From Streptomyces sp. NP-1717 (lineage in GTDB: Bacteria; Actinomycetota; Actinomycetes; Streptomycetales; Streptomycetaceae), in NCBI RefSeq assembly GCF_022695985.1, contig NZ_JAAPBF010000062.1, positions 1 through 33,815 of the forward strand: a stretch of DNA of 33,815 nt, given 5' to 3'. This document shows, piece after piece, positions 22,044 through 30,566 of this stretch. The position numbers were made by a program, and so were the translations under genes. How positions within the stretch are numbered: the stretch's first letter is position 1; every line of letters starts with the position of its first letter. The notes under the pieces were generated by a model that searched no databases, had not been told where the DNA came from, and saw only the letters and a list, made by a program, of their open reading frames with translations.

Positions 22044-23063
22044 CTACTTGCTTCCGGAGACCGTCTCGCGGACCGCCCGCAGCGACTCCTTGAGGGAGCC
22101 CATGGTGGCGAGTACGGCCGTCGGTTCGTAGCCGCAGTGCGCCATGCAGTTGGCGCAGCGCGGGTCCTTGCCCCGGCCGTACTTGTCCCAGTCGGTCTTC
22201 TCGATCAGTTCCCGGTACGTCGGGACGTACCCGTCGCTCATCAGATAGCAGGGGCGCTGCCAGCCGAAGAGCGAGTAGTTGGGAATGGCCCAGGCCGTGC
22301 ACGGGAAGTCGGCCTTGCCCTCCAGGAAGTCCAGGAAGAGCGGGGAGTGGTTGAGGCGCCAGCGCCGCCTGTTGCCGCCGGAGAACGCCTTCTTGAACAG
22401 CTCCCGCGTCTGCTCGACGCCCAGGAAGTGCTCCTGGTCGGGGGCCTTCTCGTAGGCGTAGGCGGGCGAGATCATCATCTCGTCGACCTTGAGGTCGTCG
22501 TTGAGGTAGTTGAGGACCTCGATGATCGTCTGCGGGGTGTCGGTGTTGAAGAAGGTGGAGTTGGTGGTGACCCGGAAGCCGCGCTTCTTGGCCTCCTTCA
22601 TCGCCTCCACGGCCTCGTCGAAGACCCCTTCCTTGGCGACGGACTCGTCGTGCCTCTTGCGCAGGCCGTCGATGTGCACGGCGAACGCGAAGTACGGCGA
22701 CGGCGTGAACTTGTCCATCTTCTTGCGCATCAGCATCGCGTTGGTGCAGAGGAAGACGTACTTCTTCTTCGCCACCAACTGCTTGACGATCTCATCGATC
22801 TGAGGGTGCATCAGCGGCTCGCCACCGGCGATGGAGACCATCGGCGCCCCGGATTCGAGCACCGCCCCCACCGCCTGCGCCACGGGCATGCGCTGCTTCA
22901 GGACCCCGGCCGGGTGCTGGATCTTGCCGCAGCCCTCACAGGCGAGATTGCAGGCGAAGAGCGGTTCGAGCTCGACGATGAGTGGGAACTTCTCACGCCT
23001 GCGGAGTTTCTGTTCGACGAGGTACGTCCCGACCCTGATGGTCTGACGGAGCGGCATGGCCAT
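22044..23063 (-). CDS. hpnH: Hopanoid radical SAM protein HpnH (adenosylhopane synthase)
   Basis: A 339-aa radical SAM enzyme that adds the 5'-deoxyadenosyl group of SAM to diploptene, giving adenosylhopane, the first step of side-chain extension. ATG at 23063 has GGAGGTGA seven bases upstream. The cluster motif is CNLACEGC (Cys38, Cys42, Cys45), followed by SIAGGEPLMHP. The C-terminal Cys-rich CANCMAHCGYEP and PCTAWAIPNYSLFGWQRPCYLM are typical HpnH features. Length and sequence fit the family throughout. It starts 5 bases after the hpnG stop, with its ribosome site at the end of hpnG. Confidence 0.95.
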   Translation of the reverse strand: MAMPLRQTIRVGTYLVEQKLRRREKFPLIVELEPLFACNLACEGCGKIQHPAGVLKQRMPVAQAVGAVLESGAPMVSIAGGEPLMHPQIDEIVKQLVAKKKYVFLCTNAMLMRKKMDKFTPSPYFAFAVHIDGLRKRHDESVAKEGVFDEAVEAMKEAKKRGFRVTTNSTFFNTDTPQTIIEVLNYLNDDLKVDEMMISPAYAYEKAPDQEHFLGVEQTRELFKKAFSGGNRRRWRLNHSPLFLDFLEGKADFPCTAWAIPNYSLFGWQRPCYLMSDGYVPTYRELIEKTDWDKYGRGKDPRCANCMAHCGYEPTAVLATMGSLKESLRAVRETVSGSK

Positions 23064-23068
23064 CTAGC

Positions 23069-23755
23069 TCACCTCCTGGGGAGCAGCAAAGAACGGTGCC
23101 ATTCAAGAAAAGCCGGAATGACGGCACGAAGGACACGGAAAGCTGATATTCCACCTCGAACCGTACCAATTCGGACTAGTTCGTGCTCCGGGGCGTCCAC
23201 GATCACCCGTACGGCGGCAACCGGGCGGGACCCGGCGCTGAGCGCGCTGTGCAGCGTGGCGGCGGACTCCATGTCCACGGCGACGGCTCCCGTGGCCCGC
23301 AGTCCGGCCCGCTCGGCGCCGCGCACCACATGGTCGGACCCGGTGAGCGGGCCGGTGTGGACCGCGCGTCCGGGCAGCGCCCGGGACAGCGCCTCCACGA
23401 GGAGCGCCGTCCCCGTGCAGGGCGTCGAGCCGTGGGGGCCCCTGGTCTCGTCGGCGACGACCAGGTCCCCGGGGTTCATGCCGGGGGCCAGTCCGGCACA
23501 GAATCCGGACGCGATGACGGCCGCGCCCCTGTTCCGGTCCGTCCCGAGCGCGCGCGCCGTAGCGCGCTCGGCGTTCCCGGGGCCCATGCCCGTCCGGAGT
23601 ACGGTGACGGGCCCGGCGTCGGGCGTCCGGCCGCTCCGGCCCGCCCGCCCCCTGCGCAGGGCGCTGCGCAGGGCGGCCTGTTCGATGCCGAGGGCGCAGG
23701 CGATCAGCAGCGGGGTGACGGCCCCGCCGCCGGCGCCGCCGGCGGGAGAGTCCAT
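23069..23755 (-). CDS. hpnG: HpnG-type nucleoside phosphorylase (adenosylhopane to ribosylhopane)
   Basis: A 228-aa phosphorylase-family protein. ATG at 23755 overlaps the shc stop by one base (TGATG). Phosphorylase-fold motifs are LLIACALGIEQAALR, VLRTGMGPGNAERAT, AVIASGFCAGLAPGMNPGDLVVAD (phosphate and base binding) and AVAVDMESAATLHSAL, the VDMES motif that binds ribose. In the hopanoid pathway HpnG removes adenine from adenosylhopane. The family is divergent from ordinary MTA/SAH nucleosidases, and the position between shc and hpnH settles the call. The Gly/Ala-rich first 12 residues are weakly conserved. The reading frame is open upstream, antisense-style, into shc, but that is not coding. 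Confidence 0.88.
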   Translation of the reverse strand: MDSPAGGAGGGAVTPLLIACALGIEQAALRSALRRGRAGRSGRTPDAGPVTVLRTGMGPGNAERATARALGTDRNRGAAVIASGFCAGLAPGMNPGDLVVADETRGPHGSTPCTGTALLVEALSRALPGRAVHTGPLTGSDHVVRGAERAGLRATGAVAVDMESAATLHSALSAGSRPVAAVRVIVDAPEHELVRIGTVRGGISAFRVLRAVIPAFLEWHRSLLLPRR

Positions 23756-25827
23756 CAGGCCCCCTTGCGGCTGTCCGCCCGGACGTCCGGCCGTCGCTCC
23801 TCGACGCTCCTGGTCCGGCCGGTCAGCAGGTGCTCGGCGCGGGCCGGCGTACGGTCCAGACTCGGTTCCCCGTTGACGTACCGGCCGAGCGCCGTGAGCG
23901 GGAACACCTGCCGGTAGAGGTGGTAGTTGATGGAGAAGTCCCACGGGAAGCCGGTGCCGGTGAAGTACGGCTCGTCCCAGGAGCCGTCCTCCCGCTGGGC
24001 CGCCGCGAGCCAGGCCACGCCGCGTTCGACGGCGGGGGTCCCGCGCCGTCCGGCGGCGAGCAGGGCGAGCAGCGCCCACGCGGTCTGCGAGGCGGTCGAC
24101 GCGCCGTGCCCGATCCACTTCTCCTCGCGGTACGAGCGCAGGTCCTCGCCCCAGCCTCCGTCGTCGTTCTGCACGGATTCGAGCCAGCCGACGGCGCGGC
24201 GGATCGCGGGGTGGCCGGCGGGGATCCCGGCCGCGACGAGTGCCGGCACGGCGGACCCCGTCCCGTACACGTAGTTGACGCCCCAGCGGCCGAACCAGGA
24301 GCCGTCGGCCTCCTGTTCGGCGAGGAGCCACTCGATGCCGCGCCGGGTGTCGGGGTGCTGGGCCAGGCCCTCGTACGCCAGCATCTCCACCACGTGCGCG
24401 GTGACGTCGGCCGACGGCGGGTCGATGACCTCGCCGAAGTCGCAGAACGGCAGCCGGTTGGGGAACCGGCTGACGTTGTCGGCGTCGAAGGCGCCCCAGG
24501 CGCCGTTCCTCGACTGCATGCCGAGCGTCCAGCGCGCGCCGCGCTCGACGGCCGTGTCCAGGCGCGCGGTGTCGGGGTGGGCGACCCGGCGCAGGGCGAG
24601 GATGACCTCGGCGGTGTCGTCGATGTCGGGGTAGTTGTCGTTGTGGAACTCGAACGCCCAGCCGCCGGGGGCGAGTCCCGGGCGGCGCACGGCCCAGTCG
24701 CCGGGGCGTACGATCTGCTCGTCCAGCATCCACCCGGCCGCCTTGACGAGCGCGGGGTGGTCCGGGCTCAGCCCGGCGTCGGCCAGGGCGATCGTCGCCA
24801 GGCACGTGTCCCAGACCGGGGACTGGCAGGCCTCGATCATGCGCGAGCCGTCCTCGCGCCAGACCGCGAACCGGTCGAGCGATTCGAGTCCGGCGCGCAT
24901 GACCGGGTGCCGGAGGTCGTAGCCGAGCAGGTGCAGGGCGATCAGCGAGTAGACGGCCGGGGGCTGGATGCCGCCCCAGCAGCCGTCGTTCTCCTGGCGT
25001 TCGACGATCCAGCGGGCCGCCGCGTTCATCGCCGTCCGGCGGACCGTGCGCGGAGCGACCTTGTGGTAAAGGCGCAGCGCCTTGTCGACGCGCTGGAAGA
25101 CGCCGTCCCAACTGGTCGCGGAGGCAAGGGGTCTGGCGGGGTTCGGGCGGCGCACATCGGTGTGCAGCTCGTCCAGCGCGAAGGGCGCGGGGCGGACGGG
25201 CCGCAGGGCCGAGACGATGGTGAGCGGCACGATGGTCTGCCGGGCCCAGCAGCCGAACGAGTAGATGTTCAGCGGGAACCACTTGGGCAGGAAGATCAGT
25301 TCGGGCGGTACCTCGGGCAGGTCGTCCCACTTCCACCAGCCGAAGAGCGCGAGCCAGATCCGGGTGAAGACCCGGCTCTCGGCGATACCACCGTGCTCCC
25401 TGATCCAGGCGGCGGCGCGCGCCATGTGGGGGTCGTCGGGTCTGTCCCCGGCGAGGCGCAGCGCGACGTATCCCTCGATGGTCGCGGAGAGTTCGCCGGG
25501 GCCGCCGTAGAAGGTGGCCCAGGTCCCGTCGGCCCGCTGCTCGCCCCGGATGAACCGGCCGGCGGCCTCGGTGGTCCCGGCGTCCTGGACGCCGAGGAAC
25601 TGACGGAGCAGCAAATCCTCCGCGTCCATGGTTACGTTGGTCTCCAGGTCGCCCTTCCACCAGCCCTGGGCGTCCTGTCTGCCGAGCAGATGCTCGACGG
25701 ATCGTGCGATGGCCCGCCGTGCGGCCTCTCCGATGTCGTTCGTGACGGGAGTGGTGTCGGACGGTTCGCTCGCCGCGGCAGCGTGGGGTCCCACGGCCCC
25801 GGTGCTTCCGTCGGTCGTCGCTGTCAT
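23755..25827 (-). CDS. shc: Squalene-hopene cyclase
   Basis: A 690-aa class II triterpene cyclase that turns squalene into hopene/hopanol at the membrane surface. ATG at 25827 has an AGGGGAA site. The protonating Asp motif is DIDDTA (401-406, DxDDTA). QW repeats are plentiful: QDAQGWWKGD (51-60), QRADGTWATFYGG (97-109), QENDGCWGGIQP (278-289), QEADGSWFGRWG, QNDDGGWGEDL and QREDGSWDEPYFTGTGFPWDF. The C-terminal NYHLYRQVFPLTALGRY is also conserved. Residues 1-30 are a variable polar extension. Its stop overlaps hpnG. It is 145 bases after the prenyl synthase gene, the widest internal gap of the operon, with two hairpins. Confidence 0.97.
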   Translation of the reverse strand: MTATTDGSTGAVGPHAAAASEPSDTTPVTNDIGEAARRAIARSVEHLLGRQDAQGWWKGDLETNVTMDAEDLLLRQFLGVQDAGTTEAAGRFIRGEQRADGTWATFYGGPGELSATIEGYVALRLAGDRPDDPHMARAAAWIREHGGIAESRVFTRIWLALFGWWKWDDLPEVPPELIFLPKWFPLNIYSFGCWARQTIVPLTIVSALRPVRPAPFALDELHTDVRRPNPARPLASATSWDGVFQRVDKALRLYHKVAPRTVRRTAMNAAARWIVERQENDGCWGGIQPPAVYSLIALHLLGYDLRHPVMRAGLESLDRFAVWREDGSRMIEACQSPVWDTCLATIALADAGLSPDHPALVKAAGWMLDEQIVRPGDWAVRRPGLAPGGWAFEFHNDNYPDIDDTAEVILALRRVAHPDTARLDTAVERGARWTLGMQSRNGAWGAFDADNVSRFPNRLPFCDFGEVIDPPSADVTAHVVEMLAYEGLAQHPDTRRGIEWLLAEQEADGSWFGRWGVNYVYGTGSAVPALVAAGIPAGHPAIRRAVGWLESVQNDDGGWGEDLRSYREEKWIGHGASTASQTAWALLALLAAGRRGTPAVERGVAWLAAAQREDGSWDEPYFTGTGFPWDFSINYHLYRQVFPLTALGRYVNGEPSLDRTPARAEHLLTGRTRSVEERRPDVRADSRKGA

Positions 25828-25875
25828 GGCTTCCCCTTACGTGCAGTTGGTCCTCTGCTGTGCTGGGGTCTCCGT

Positions 25876-25940
25876 CGTCCGGCGGATCGGTGACGACCCG
25901 CCGGACGGCGACTACGGAGGCTTGTGGTGCGTCAGCCTCC
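25876..25940 (-). repeat. Two stem-loops in the gap between the prenyl synthase gene and shc
   Basis: CGTCCGGCGG (25876-25885) pairs perfectly with CCGCCGGACG (25898-25907). Next to it GGAGGC (25916-25921) pairs with GCCTCC (25935-25940). Both lie in the leader of shc on the minus-strand mRNA. Neither has a T-run; they may protect or process the mRNA or attenuate it. Confidence 0.5.
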
Positions 25941-25972
25941 GGTGAGCGTGGATATGCGCATGGCGATGGTGA

Positions 25973-27040
25973 TCATCTCTTTCGTACGACGACGAAGTCC
26001 GCGAGCGCGGTGAGCTGCGCGCGGACGCGTTCGGGCATGTCGACCCGGCTCAGGGCCTCGATGGCGACGGTGTGCTGCCTGCGGGCCTCCTGGGCGGTCC
26101 ACTCCCGGCCGCCCGCCTCGTCGATGAGCGCGGCCCTGGTCGCGAACTCCTCCTCGGAGAAGCTGTCGAAGTCGCTGCTCTTGGCGTCGGCGGCCAGGAG
26201 TTCGGCGAGTTGTTCCGACGCCGGGCCTCCCGCGGCGAGCGCGGCGACGACCGGCAGGGACTTCTTGCGCTGCCGCAGGTCGCTCCACGTCTGCTTGCCG
26301 GTGGCCCCGGGGTCGCCCCAGATGCCGAGCAGGTCGTCGACGGCCTGGAAGGCGAGGCCGAGGTGGTGGCCGTACGACTCCAGGATGTCGGCCTTCCGGT
26401 CGTCGGCGCCGCCGAGGACCGCGCCGATGGAGACCGCGCACGCGAGCAGCGCGCCGGTCTTGTTGCCCTCCATCTCCAGGCACTCCTCGACCGTGACCCG
26501 CTCGCGGTGCTCGAAGGAGATGTCCTGCGCCTGGCCGTCGATCAGCTTGCGGCTGGCCGTGGTGAGGCGGCGGGCGGCCCGGCCGGCCTCGACGGTGCCG
26601 ATCTCCAGCAGGACCTCGTTGGCGAGCGCGAAGAGCCCGTCACCGACGAGGATCGCCTGGGCGGGGCCGTGCACCTTCCAGACGGTGTCGCGGTGGCGGC
26701 GCTGTTCGTCGCCGTCCATCAGGTCGTCGTGGAGCAGGGAGAAGTTGTGCACCAGTTCCACGGCGACGGCGCCGGGCACGCCCGTCTCGGGCGCCGATCC
26801 GGCCGCCTCGGCGGACAGCAGGGAGAGCGCGGGCCGTACGGCCTTGCCGCCGTCGCCGTCGGCGGGCCGGCCCTCTGCGTCGATCCAGCCGAAGTGGTAG
26901 GCGGCGACGGTGTCCATCGGCGGGGCGAGCCGGCCGACGGTGGCCCGCAGCACGGGGGTTGACAGGGCACGGCCGCGCTCCAGCAGAGCGAAGACGTCCG
27001 CGGTGTCGACAGCCGGATTGGCCGGGGGCACAGTCGGCAC
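25973..27040 (-). CDS. Polyprenyl (farnesyl-type) diphosphate synthase of the hopanoid operon
   Basis: A 355-aa trans-prenyltransferase condensing isopentenyl diphosphate with allylic primers, most likely to supply farnesyl diphosphate for squalene. Motifs are the first Asp-rich region HDDLMDGDEQRR (DDLMD 105-109), GDGLFALA (133-140), GNKTGALLACA (192-202) and the second Asp-rich region FQAVDDLLGIWGD (DD at 235-236). I chose GTG at 27040 because AGAGGAG lies five bases upstream. Two other starts in the same frame are possible: ATG 27067, and GTG 27133, which overlaps the hpnE stop by GTGA behind GGGAGG and would add a Thr/Ala-rich 31-residue extension. Chain length cannot be fixed from sequence alone. 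It is cotranscribed with hpnE and shc. Confidence 0.9.
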   Translation of the reverse strand: MPTVPPANPAVDTADVFALLERGRALSTPVLRATVGRLAPPMDTVAAYHFGWIDAEGRPADGDGGKAVRPALSLLSAEAAGSAPETGVPGAVAVELVHNFSLLHDDLMDGDEQRRHRDTVWKVHGPAQAILVGDGLFALANEVLLEIGTVEAGRAARRLTTASRKLIDGQAQDISFEHRERVTVEECLEMEGNKTGALLACAVSIGAVLGGADDRKADILESYGHHLGLAFQAVDDLLGIWGDPGATGKQTWSDLRQRKKSLPVVAALAAGGPASEQLAELLAADAKSSDFDSFSEEEFATRAALIDEAGGREWTAQEARRQHTVAIEALSRVDMPERVRAQLTALADFVVVRKR

Positions 27041-27129
27041 GGTCTCTCCTCTATTCGCAGTACTCATGGTTCCCGTACGCGCCGTCGCCGTACTCGTCCT
27101 CGTCGCGCCCGTCAGGGCGGCCTCGTGTC

Positions 27130-28518
27130 TCACGCGGCCTCCCGCAGCGGATGGCGGTGGGTGCGGCCGAGTTCGGACAGGGCCTCGCCGGCCGCGCTGA
27201 AACCGCTGCGGACCGCGCCTTCCATGGTCGCGGGCCAGCCGGTCGCGGTCCATGCTCCCGCCAGGAAGAGCCCGGCCGCCCGGGTGCGCGCGCCGGGGCG
27301 CAGACGCCCCACGCCAGGTGTCGGGGCGAACGTGGCCGTCCGCTCCCGTGTCACGAAGAAGTCCCGCACCTCGGCGCTCCTCGCGGCCGGGAGGAGACGT
27401 TTCAGCTCGGGCAGGTAGCGCTCGCGCAGTTCGGCGACGGGCAGGTCGATCTCGTCCGTGACGGCCGACTGCGACAGCGCCACGTACTGACCGTCCTTCA
27501 GACCCGAGGCGTCGGTGCGGTCGAAGACCCACTGCACGGGGGTGCCGATCGCCGCGAAGAACGGGCGGCGCAGCACCTGGCGGTCGTAGACGACATGCAC
27601 GTTGAGGATCGGCGAGGTGCCGATGTCGAGGAGCCGGCCGGGCTCGTCGAGCGCGCCGTCGGGCAGCAGGGCATGCGTCTCGCGCTGCGGTACGGCGAGG
27701 ATCACCGTGTCCGCCTCGATCCGCTCCCCCGGTACGTCGACGGCCCAGCGCCCGTCCCCGGTGCGGGCCACGGCCGTGACGCGGGTGCGCAGTTCGGTGC
27801 GTACACCCGCGGCGTCGAGCGCCTTGCGGGAGAGCGTGTCGTGCAGTTCGCCGAGCGGCACCCGTGCCCAGCCGATGTCGGCGGCGCCGCGCTCGGAGAG
27901 CAGGCCGGTCTTGAAGACCATCGCGGCCAGTCCCATGGAGGCCTGTTCGGCGCGGACGTTGAGGGTGGCGACGCAGACGAGGTTCCACAGGGCCTCGACC
28001 GCGCGCGGCGACTGGCCGTGCCGGCGGAGCCAGGTCGCGAAGTCGACGCCGTCGAGCGCCGGGTCGGCGGGGTCGAGCGCCTTGAGGGCGAGCGCCGCGC
28101 GTCCTACGGACACCTTCTCGGCGAGTGAGAGGTGCGGGTAGGCGGCGAGTCCTCCGGCGAGGTGCAGCGGTACGGGCAGGGCGTCGCGGCGCAGCCGTCC
28201 GACGCGGGGCCGGTCCGGGCGTCCCACGTCCAGTACGGGGATGTCGAGCCGGTCCTGGACGGGCGCGAGGGCGGCGCCGTCGACACGGTCGAGCAACCAG
28301 CGGTAGGCGGTGCAGCAGCGCAGGTAGACGTGCTGGCCGTTGTCGACGGTCAACTCGCCGCGGGTGAAGGAGAAGGCGAGACCGCCGAGGCGGGGGCGGC
28401 CCTCGACTAGGGTCACGCGCACCCCGGCGTCGGCGAGCTGAAGGGCGGCGGTGACCCCGGCGATGCCCCCGCCGACGACGACCGCGTGGCGGGAGCCGGC
28501 GCTGCTGGTTGTCGTCAT
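27130..28518 (-). CDS. hpnE: Hydroxysqualene dehydroxylase HpnE (FAD-dependent)
   Basis: A 462-aa amine-oxidase-fold flavoprotein that reduces hydroxysqualene to squalene, the last of the HpnC-D-E steps. ATG at 28518 has GGAGGG upstream and overlaps the stop of a 42-aa gene (ATGA). The FAD-binding VVVGGGIAGVTAALQLADAGVRVTLVEGRPRLGG (about 13-46) is textbook. FSFTRGELTVDNGQHVYLRCCTAYRWLLDRV is conserved in HpnE, and the C-terminal GLFLAGAWTATGWPATMEGAVRSGFSAAGEAL closes the FAD site. The length is normal. Its end overlaps a possible upstream start of the prenyl synthase. Confidence 0.93.
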   Translation of the reverse strand: MTTTSSAGSRHAVVVGGGIAGVTAALQLADAGVRVTLVEGRPRLGGLAFSFTRGELTVDNGQHVYLRCCTAYRWLLDRVDGAALAPVQDRLDIPVLDVGRPDRPRVGRLRRDALPVPLHLAGGLAAYPHLSLAEKVSVGRAALALKALDPADPALDGVDFATWLRRHGQSPRAVEALWNLVCVATLNVRAEQASMGLAAMVFKTGLLSERGAADIGWARVPLGELHDTLSRKALDAAGVRTELRTRVTAVARTGDGRWAVDVPGERIEADTVILAVPQRETHALLPDGALDEPGRLLDIGTSPILNVHVVYDRQVLRRPFFAAIGTPVQWVFDRTDASGLKDGQYVALSQSAVTDEIDLPVAELRERYLPELKRLLPAARSAEVRDFFVTRERTATFAPTPGVGRLRPGARTRAAGLFLAGAWTATGWPATMEGAVRSGFSAAGEALSELGRTHRHPLREAA

Positions 28519-28643
28519 GCGCCCTCCCCCGCGACGGTCACGGTGAGGGACGCGTCCGCCGCCCGGAGGGTTGAACGTGCGGCCGTGATGTCGGCGCCGG
28601 CGCGCGGGAGCGCGCGGGTGGCGGTGCCCTGCGGGAGTGTCAC
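28515..28643 (-). CDS. 42-aa protein between hpnD and hpnE (DUF6380-like)
   Basis: A small gene overlapping both neighbours by four bases: its GTG (28643) overlaps the hpnD stop as GTGA, and its TGA overlaps the hpnE ATG as ATGA. AGGAGG lies five bases before the start, inside hpnD. The product starts MTLPQGTATRALPRAG and ends ARSTLRAADASLTVTVAGEGA. The (A/R)-x-TLR-x-xx-ASLT pattern resembles small Streptomyces proteins I remember as DUF6380; that match is from memory. No signal peptide or membrane segment is evident. Exact joining at both ends argues for a coupled, translated gene rather than a spacer. Function unknown; it may act in, or simply couple, squalene synthesis. Confidence 0.6.
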   Translation of the reverse strand: MTLPQGTATRALPRAGADITAARSTLRAADASLTVTVAGEGA

Positions 28644-29590
28644 GGGCGCCTCCTGACGCTCTGCCGGGAGATGTTCCTGGCGTCGAGACCGGAGAGGCCG
28701 CGCACGGCGACGTACGCCTTCTCCCGTCCCGGCAGTGAGACCCGGCCGCGCAGGACGGCCTCGGGGTCGCGTTCGATGCGGTCGAGCAGCCGGCGGTAGA
28801 TGCCCGCCATGGCGGCGACGCAGGCGCCGCTGCGCCGGTCGAGCAGGGGCAGCAGCCGGTAGCCCTCGGCGAAGAGCGCGCGGGCCCGTCTGACCTCGAA
28901 GTGGATGAGCCCGGCGAAGTCGGCGCCGGCGGGCGGGGCGGCGGTGTCGAAGCCGGCCGTGCAGCCGAACTTGGCGAGGTCGTCGGCGGGCAGGTAGGTA
29001 CGGCCGTTGGCCGCGTCCTCGCGTACGTCGCGCAGGATGTTGGTGAGCTGGAGTGCGAGGCCGAGGGTGTCGGCGTACTCGGGCGCGCGGTCGGCGCCGG
29101 TCGCGGCGGGGTCGGTGCCGAACACCCCGAGGGAGAGCCGGCCGATGGCTCCGGCGACGCACCGGCAGTAGATCTTGAGGTCGTCCCACGTCTCGTACGT
29201 CTCGCCCTTGACGTCCATGAGGACGCCGTCGATCAGTTCGTCGAGCCCGCCGAGGGGGAGCGCGAGGCGGCCGGCCGCGTCGGAGAGCGCGACGGCGACG
29301 GGGTCGGTGTCGTCCTCCTCGACACGGCCCTGTCTGACGCGTGAGAGGAGGGCACGGGTGTCCTCCAGCCTCGACTGCTTGGCACCGGGCTCCAGCGCGC
29401 CGTCGCCGATGTCGTCGACGCGCCGCGAGAACGCGTAGAGCGCCGACATGGCCTGCCGCTTCTCGGCGGGCAGGAGCCGGATGCCGTAGGCGAAATTACG
29501 GGCCTGCTGCCCGGTGACGGCCTCGCAGTAGCTGTACGCGGCCAGTACCGGCGCCGACATGGGGGGCTGTTCCTCCACGTTCCGGCTCAC
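28640..29590 (-). CDS. hpnD: Presqualene diphosphate synthase HpnD
   Basis: A 316-aa squalene/phytoene-synthase-fold enzyme joining two farnesyl diphosphates to presqualene diphosphate. GTG at 29590 overlaps the hpnC stop (GTGA). An ATG at 29560 (SAPVLAAYSYCEAV) with GGAGGAA ten bases upstream is an equally good alternative. The first Asp motif is RRVDDIGDG (DDIGD 59-63). The second is LTNILRDVREDAANGRTYLPADDLAKFG. NFAYGIRLLPAEKRQAMSALYAFSR and YCRCVAGAIGRLSLGVFG are family signatures. HpnC and HpnD are paralogues of the same fold that share the squalene synthase job with HpnE in many bacteria. Confidence 0.94.
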   Translation of the reverse strand: MSRNVEEQPPMSAPVLAAYSYCEAVTGQQARNFAYGIRLLPAEKRQAMSALYAFSRRVDDIGDGALEPGAKQSRLEDTRALLSRVRQGRVEEDDTDPVAVALSDAAGRLALPLGGLDELIDGVLMDVKGETYETWDDLKIYCRCVAGAIGRLSLGVFGTDPAATGADRAPEYADTLGLALQLTNILRDVREDAANGRTYLPADDLAKFGCTAGFDTAAPPAGADFAGLIHFEVRRARALFAEGYRLLPLLDRRSGACVAAMAGIYRRLLDRIERDPEAVLRGRVSLPGREKAYVAVRGLSGLDARNISRQSVRRRP

Positions 29591-30507
29591 CCCTTTCTGT
29601 GCGTTTTCCGCAGGACTGCTCCCACTTCACGCAGCAGACGCGGGGTGGTGGCTTTGGGCGGTCCGGGCAGTACATCGTGTCCCACGGCGGCCACCGAGGA
29701 GAGGGCGGCGCGCCCCCCGCCGACGAATCCGGCGAGAAGCAGCCGGAGCCTTCCCCGGACGCTGTGGACCAACGGCCCTCCCACGTCCAGGAGTTGACCG
29801 GCGCGCTCGGCCTCGAAGGCGATCAGGCTCCGTACGGAGGCGTTCGCCGTCGGGGCGGCGAGGTCCGCCTCGGTGACATGGAAGCGCTTCATGTCCTCGG
29901 CGGGCAGATAGATCCGGTCCTCGGCGAGATCCTCGGCGACGTCCTGGATGTGCTCGACGATCTGGAGCGCGGTGCAGACGGCGTCGGAGCGGCGCACGCG
30001 CTCGGGGGTGGCGGTGCCGGTGATGGCGAGGACGAGACGGCCGACGGGGTTGGCGGAGAGTTCGCAGTACGCGAGCAGGTCGTCGTAGGTGCCGTAGCGC
30101 CGTACGGACTGGTCCTGGCGGTTGGCCTCGACGAGGCCGAGGAACGGCTCGGGGGTGAGCGTGTGGCGCCGGACGGTGGGGACGATGCCCCGCAGCAGCG
30201 GGTGGCCGGGGGCGGGGCCCGCCGGGTCGAACACCCGGCGCAGGTCGGCTTCGAAGGCGTCCAGCATGGCGAACCTGTCGTCCGTCCGCGCGGGGTCGAG
30301 GCCGAGGTGGCGGGCGTCGGCGCCGCCGGGTGCGAGGTCGCCGTCGCCGATGTCGTCGACGAGGCGGGCGTAGCCGTAGATCGCCATGAGGTCTTCGCGC
30401 CAGGCTCGGGGCAGGAAGAAAGGGGCGACCGGGAAGTTCTCACCGGACGCCTTGTCGAGGGTGGCACGCGAGGAACTGTCGACCTGCTTCTGGGGGGCGC
30501 CCGTCAC
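29587..30507 (-). CDS. hpnC: Hydroxysqualene synthase HpnC
   Basis: A 306-aa squalene/phytoene-synthase-fold enzyme that converts presqualene diphosphate to hydroxysqualene. GTG at 30507 is preceded only by a weak AGGCGG, and overlaps (GTGA) the stop of a 20-codon upstream frame, so translation may be coupled. Motifs are GENFPVAPFFLPRAWREDLMAIYGYARLVDDIGDG (DDIGD 51-55), YCELSANPVGRLVLAITG, and the second Asp region IVEHIQDVAEDLAEDRIYLPAEDMKRF. The substitution of EHIQDVAED for the NILRDVRED of HpnD is typical of HpnC. It is the first structural gene of the hopanoid operon. Confidence 0.93.
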   Translation of the reverse strand: MTGAPQKQVDSSSRATLDKASGENFPVAPFFLPRAWREDLMAIYGYARLVDDIGDGDLAPGGADARHLGLDPARTDDRFAMLDAFEADLRRVFDPAGPAPGHPLLRGIVPTVRRHTLTPEPFLGLVEANRQDQSVRRYGTYDDLLAYCELSANPVGRLVLAITGTATPERVRRSDAVCTALQIVEHIQDVAEDLAEDRIYLPAEDMKRFHVTEADLAAPTANASVRSLIAFEAERAGQLLDVGGPLVHSVRGRLRLLLAGFVGGGRAALSSVAAVGHDVLPGPPKATTPRLLREVGAVLRKTHRKG

Positions 30508-30566
30508 TGCGGACCGCCTGCTGCGGGGACGGCGCGACCCTCGCGGAGCTGGAGATCAACCGTCAT
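30504..30566 (-). CDS. Candidate 20-codon leader ORF before hpnC
   Basis: ATG at 30566 opens a 20-codon frame that begins MTVDLQLREGRAVP and ends in TGA overlapping the hpnC GTG as GTGA. This is the same junction type used between later genes of the operon. GGGAG lies about 11 bases before the ATG, but if the TAGAAC (30588-30583) is the -10 box, that GGGAG would be upstream of the RNA start. It may be a leader peptide that couples translation to hpnC, or a chance frame. Confidence 0.35.
   Translation of the reverse strand: MTVDLQLREGRAVPAAGGPQ

Noticed and set aside
23756..25660. Apparent 863-codon fusion frame ending in hpnG
   Set aside because: The upstream part is an alternate frame inside shc, Arg/Pro-rich; hpnG starts at the TGATG overlap.
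27134..27988. Apparent 671-codon frame ending in the prenyl synthase
   Set aside because: The upstream part is an out-of-frame reading of hpnE, whose own frame has full FAD motifs.
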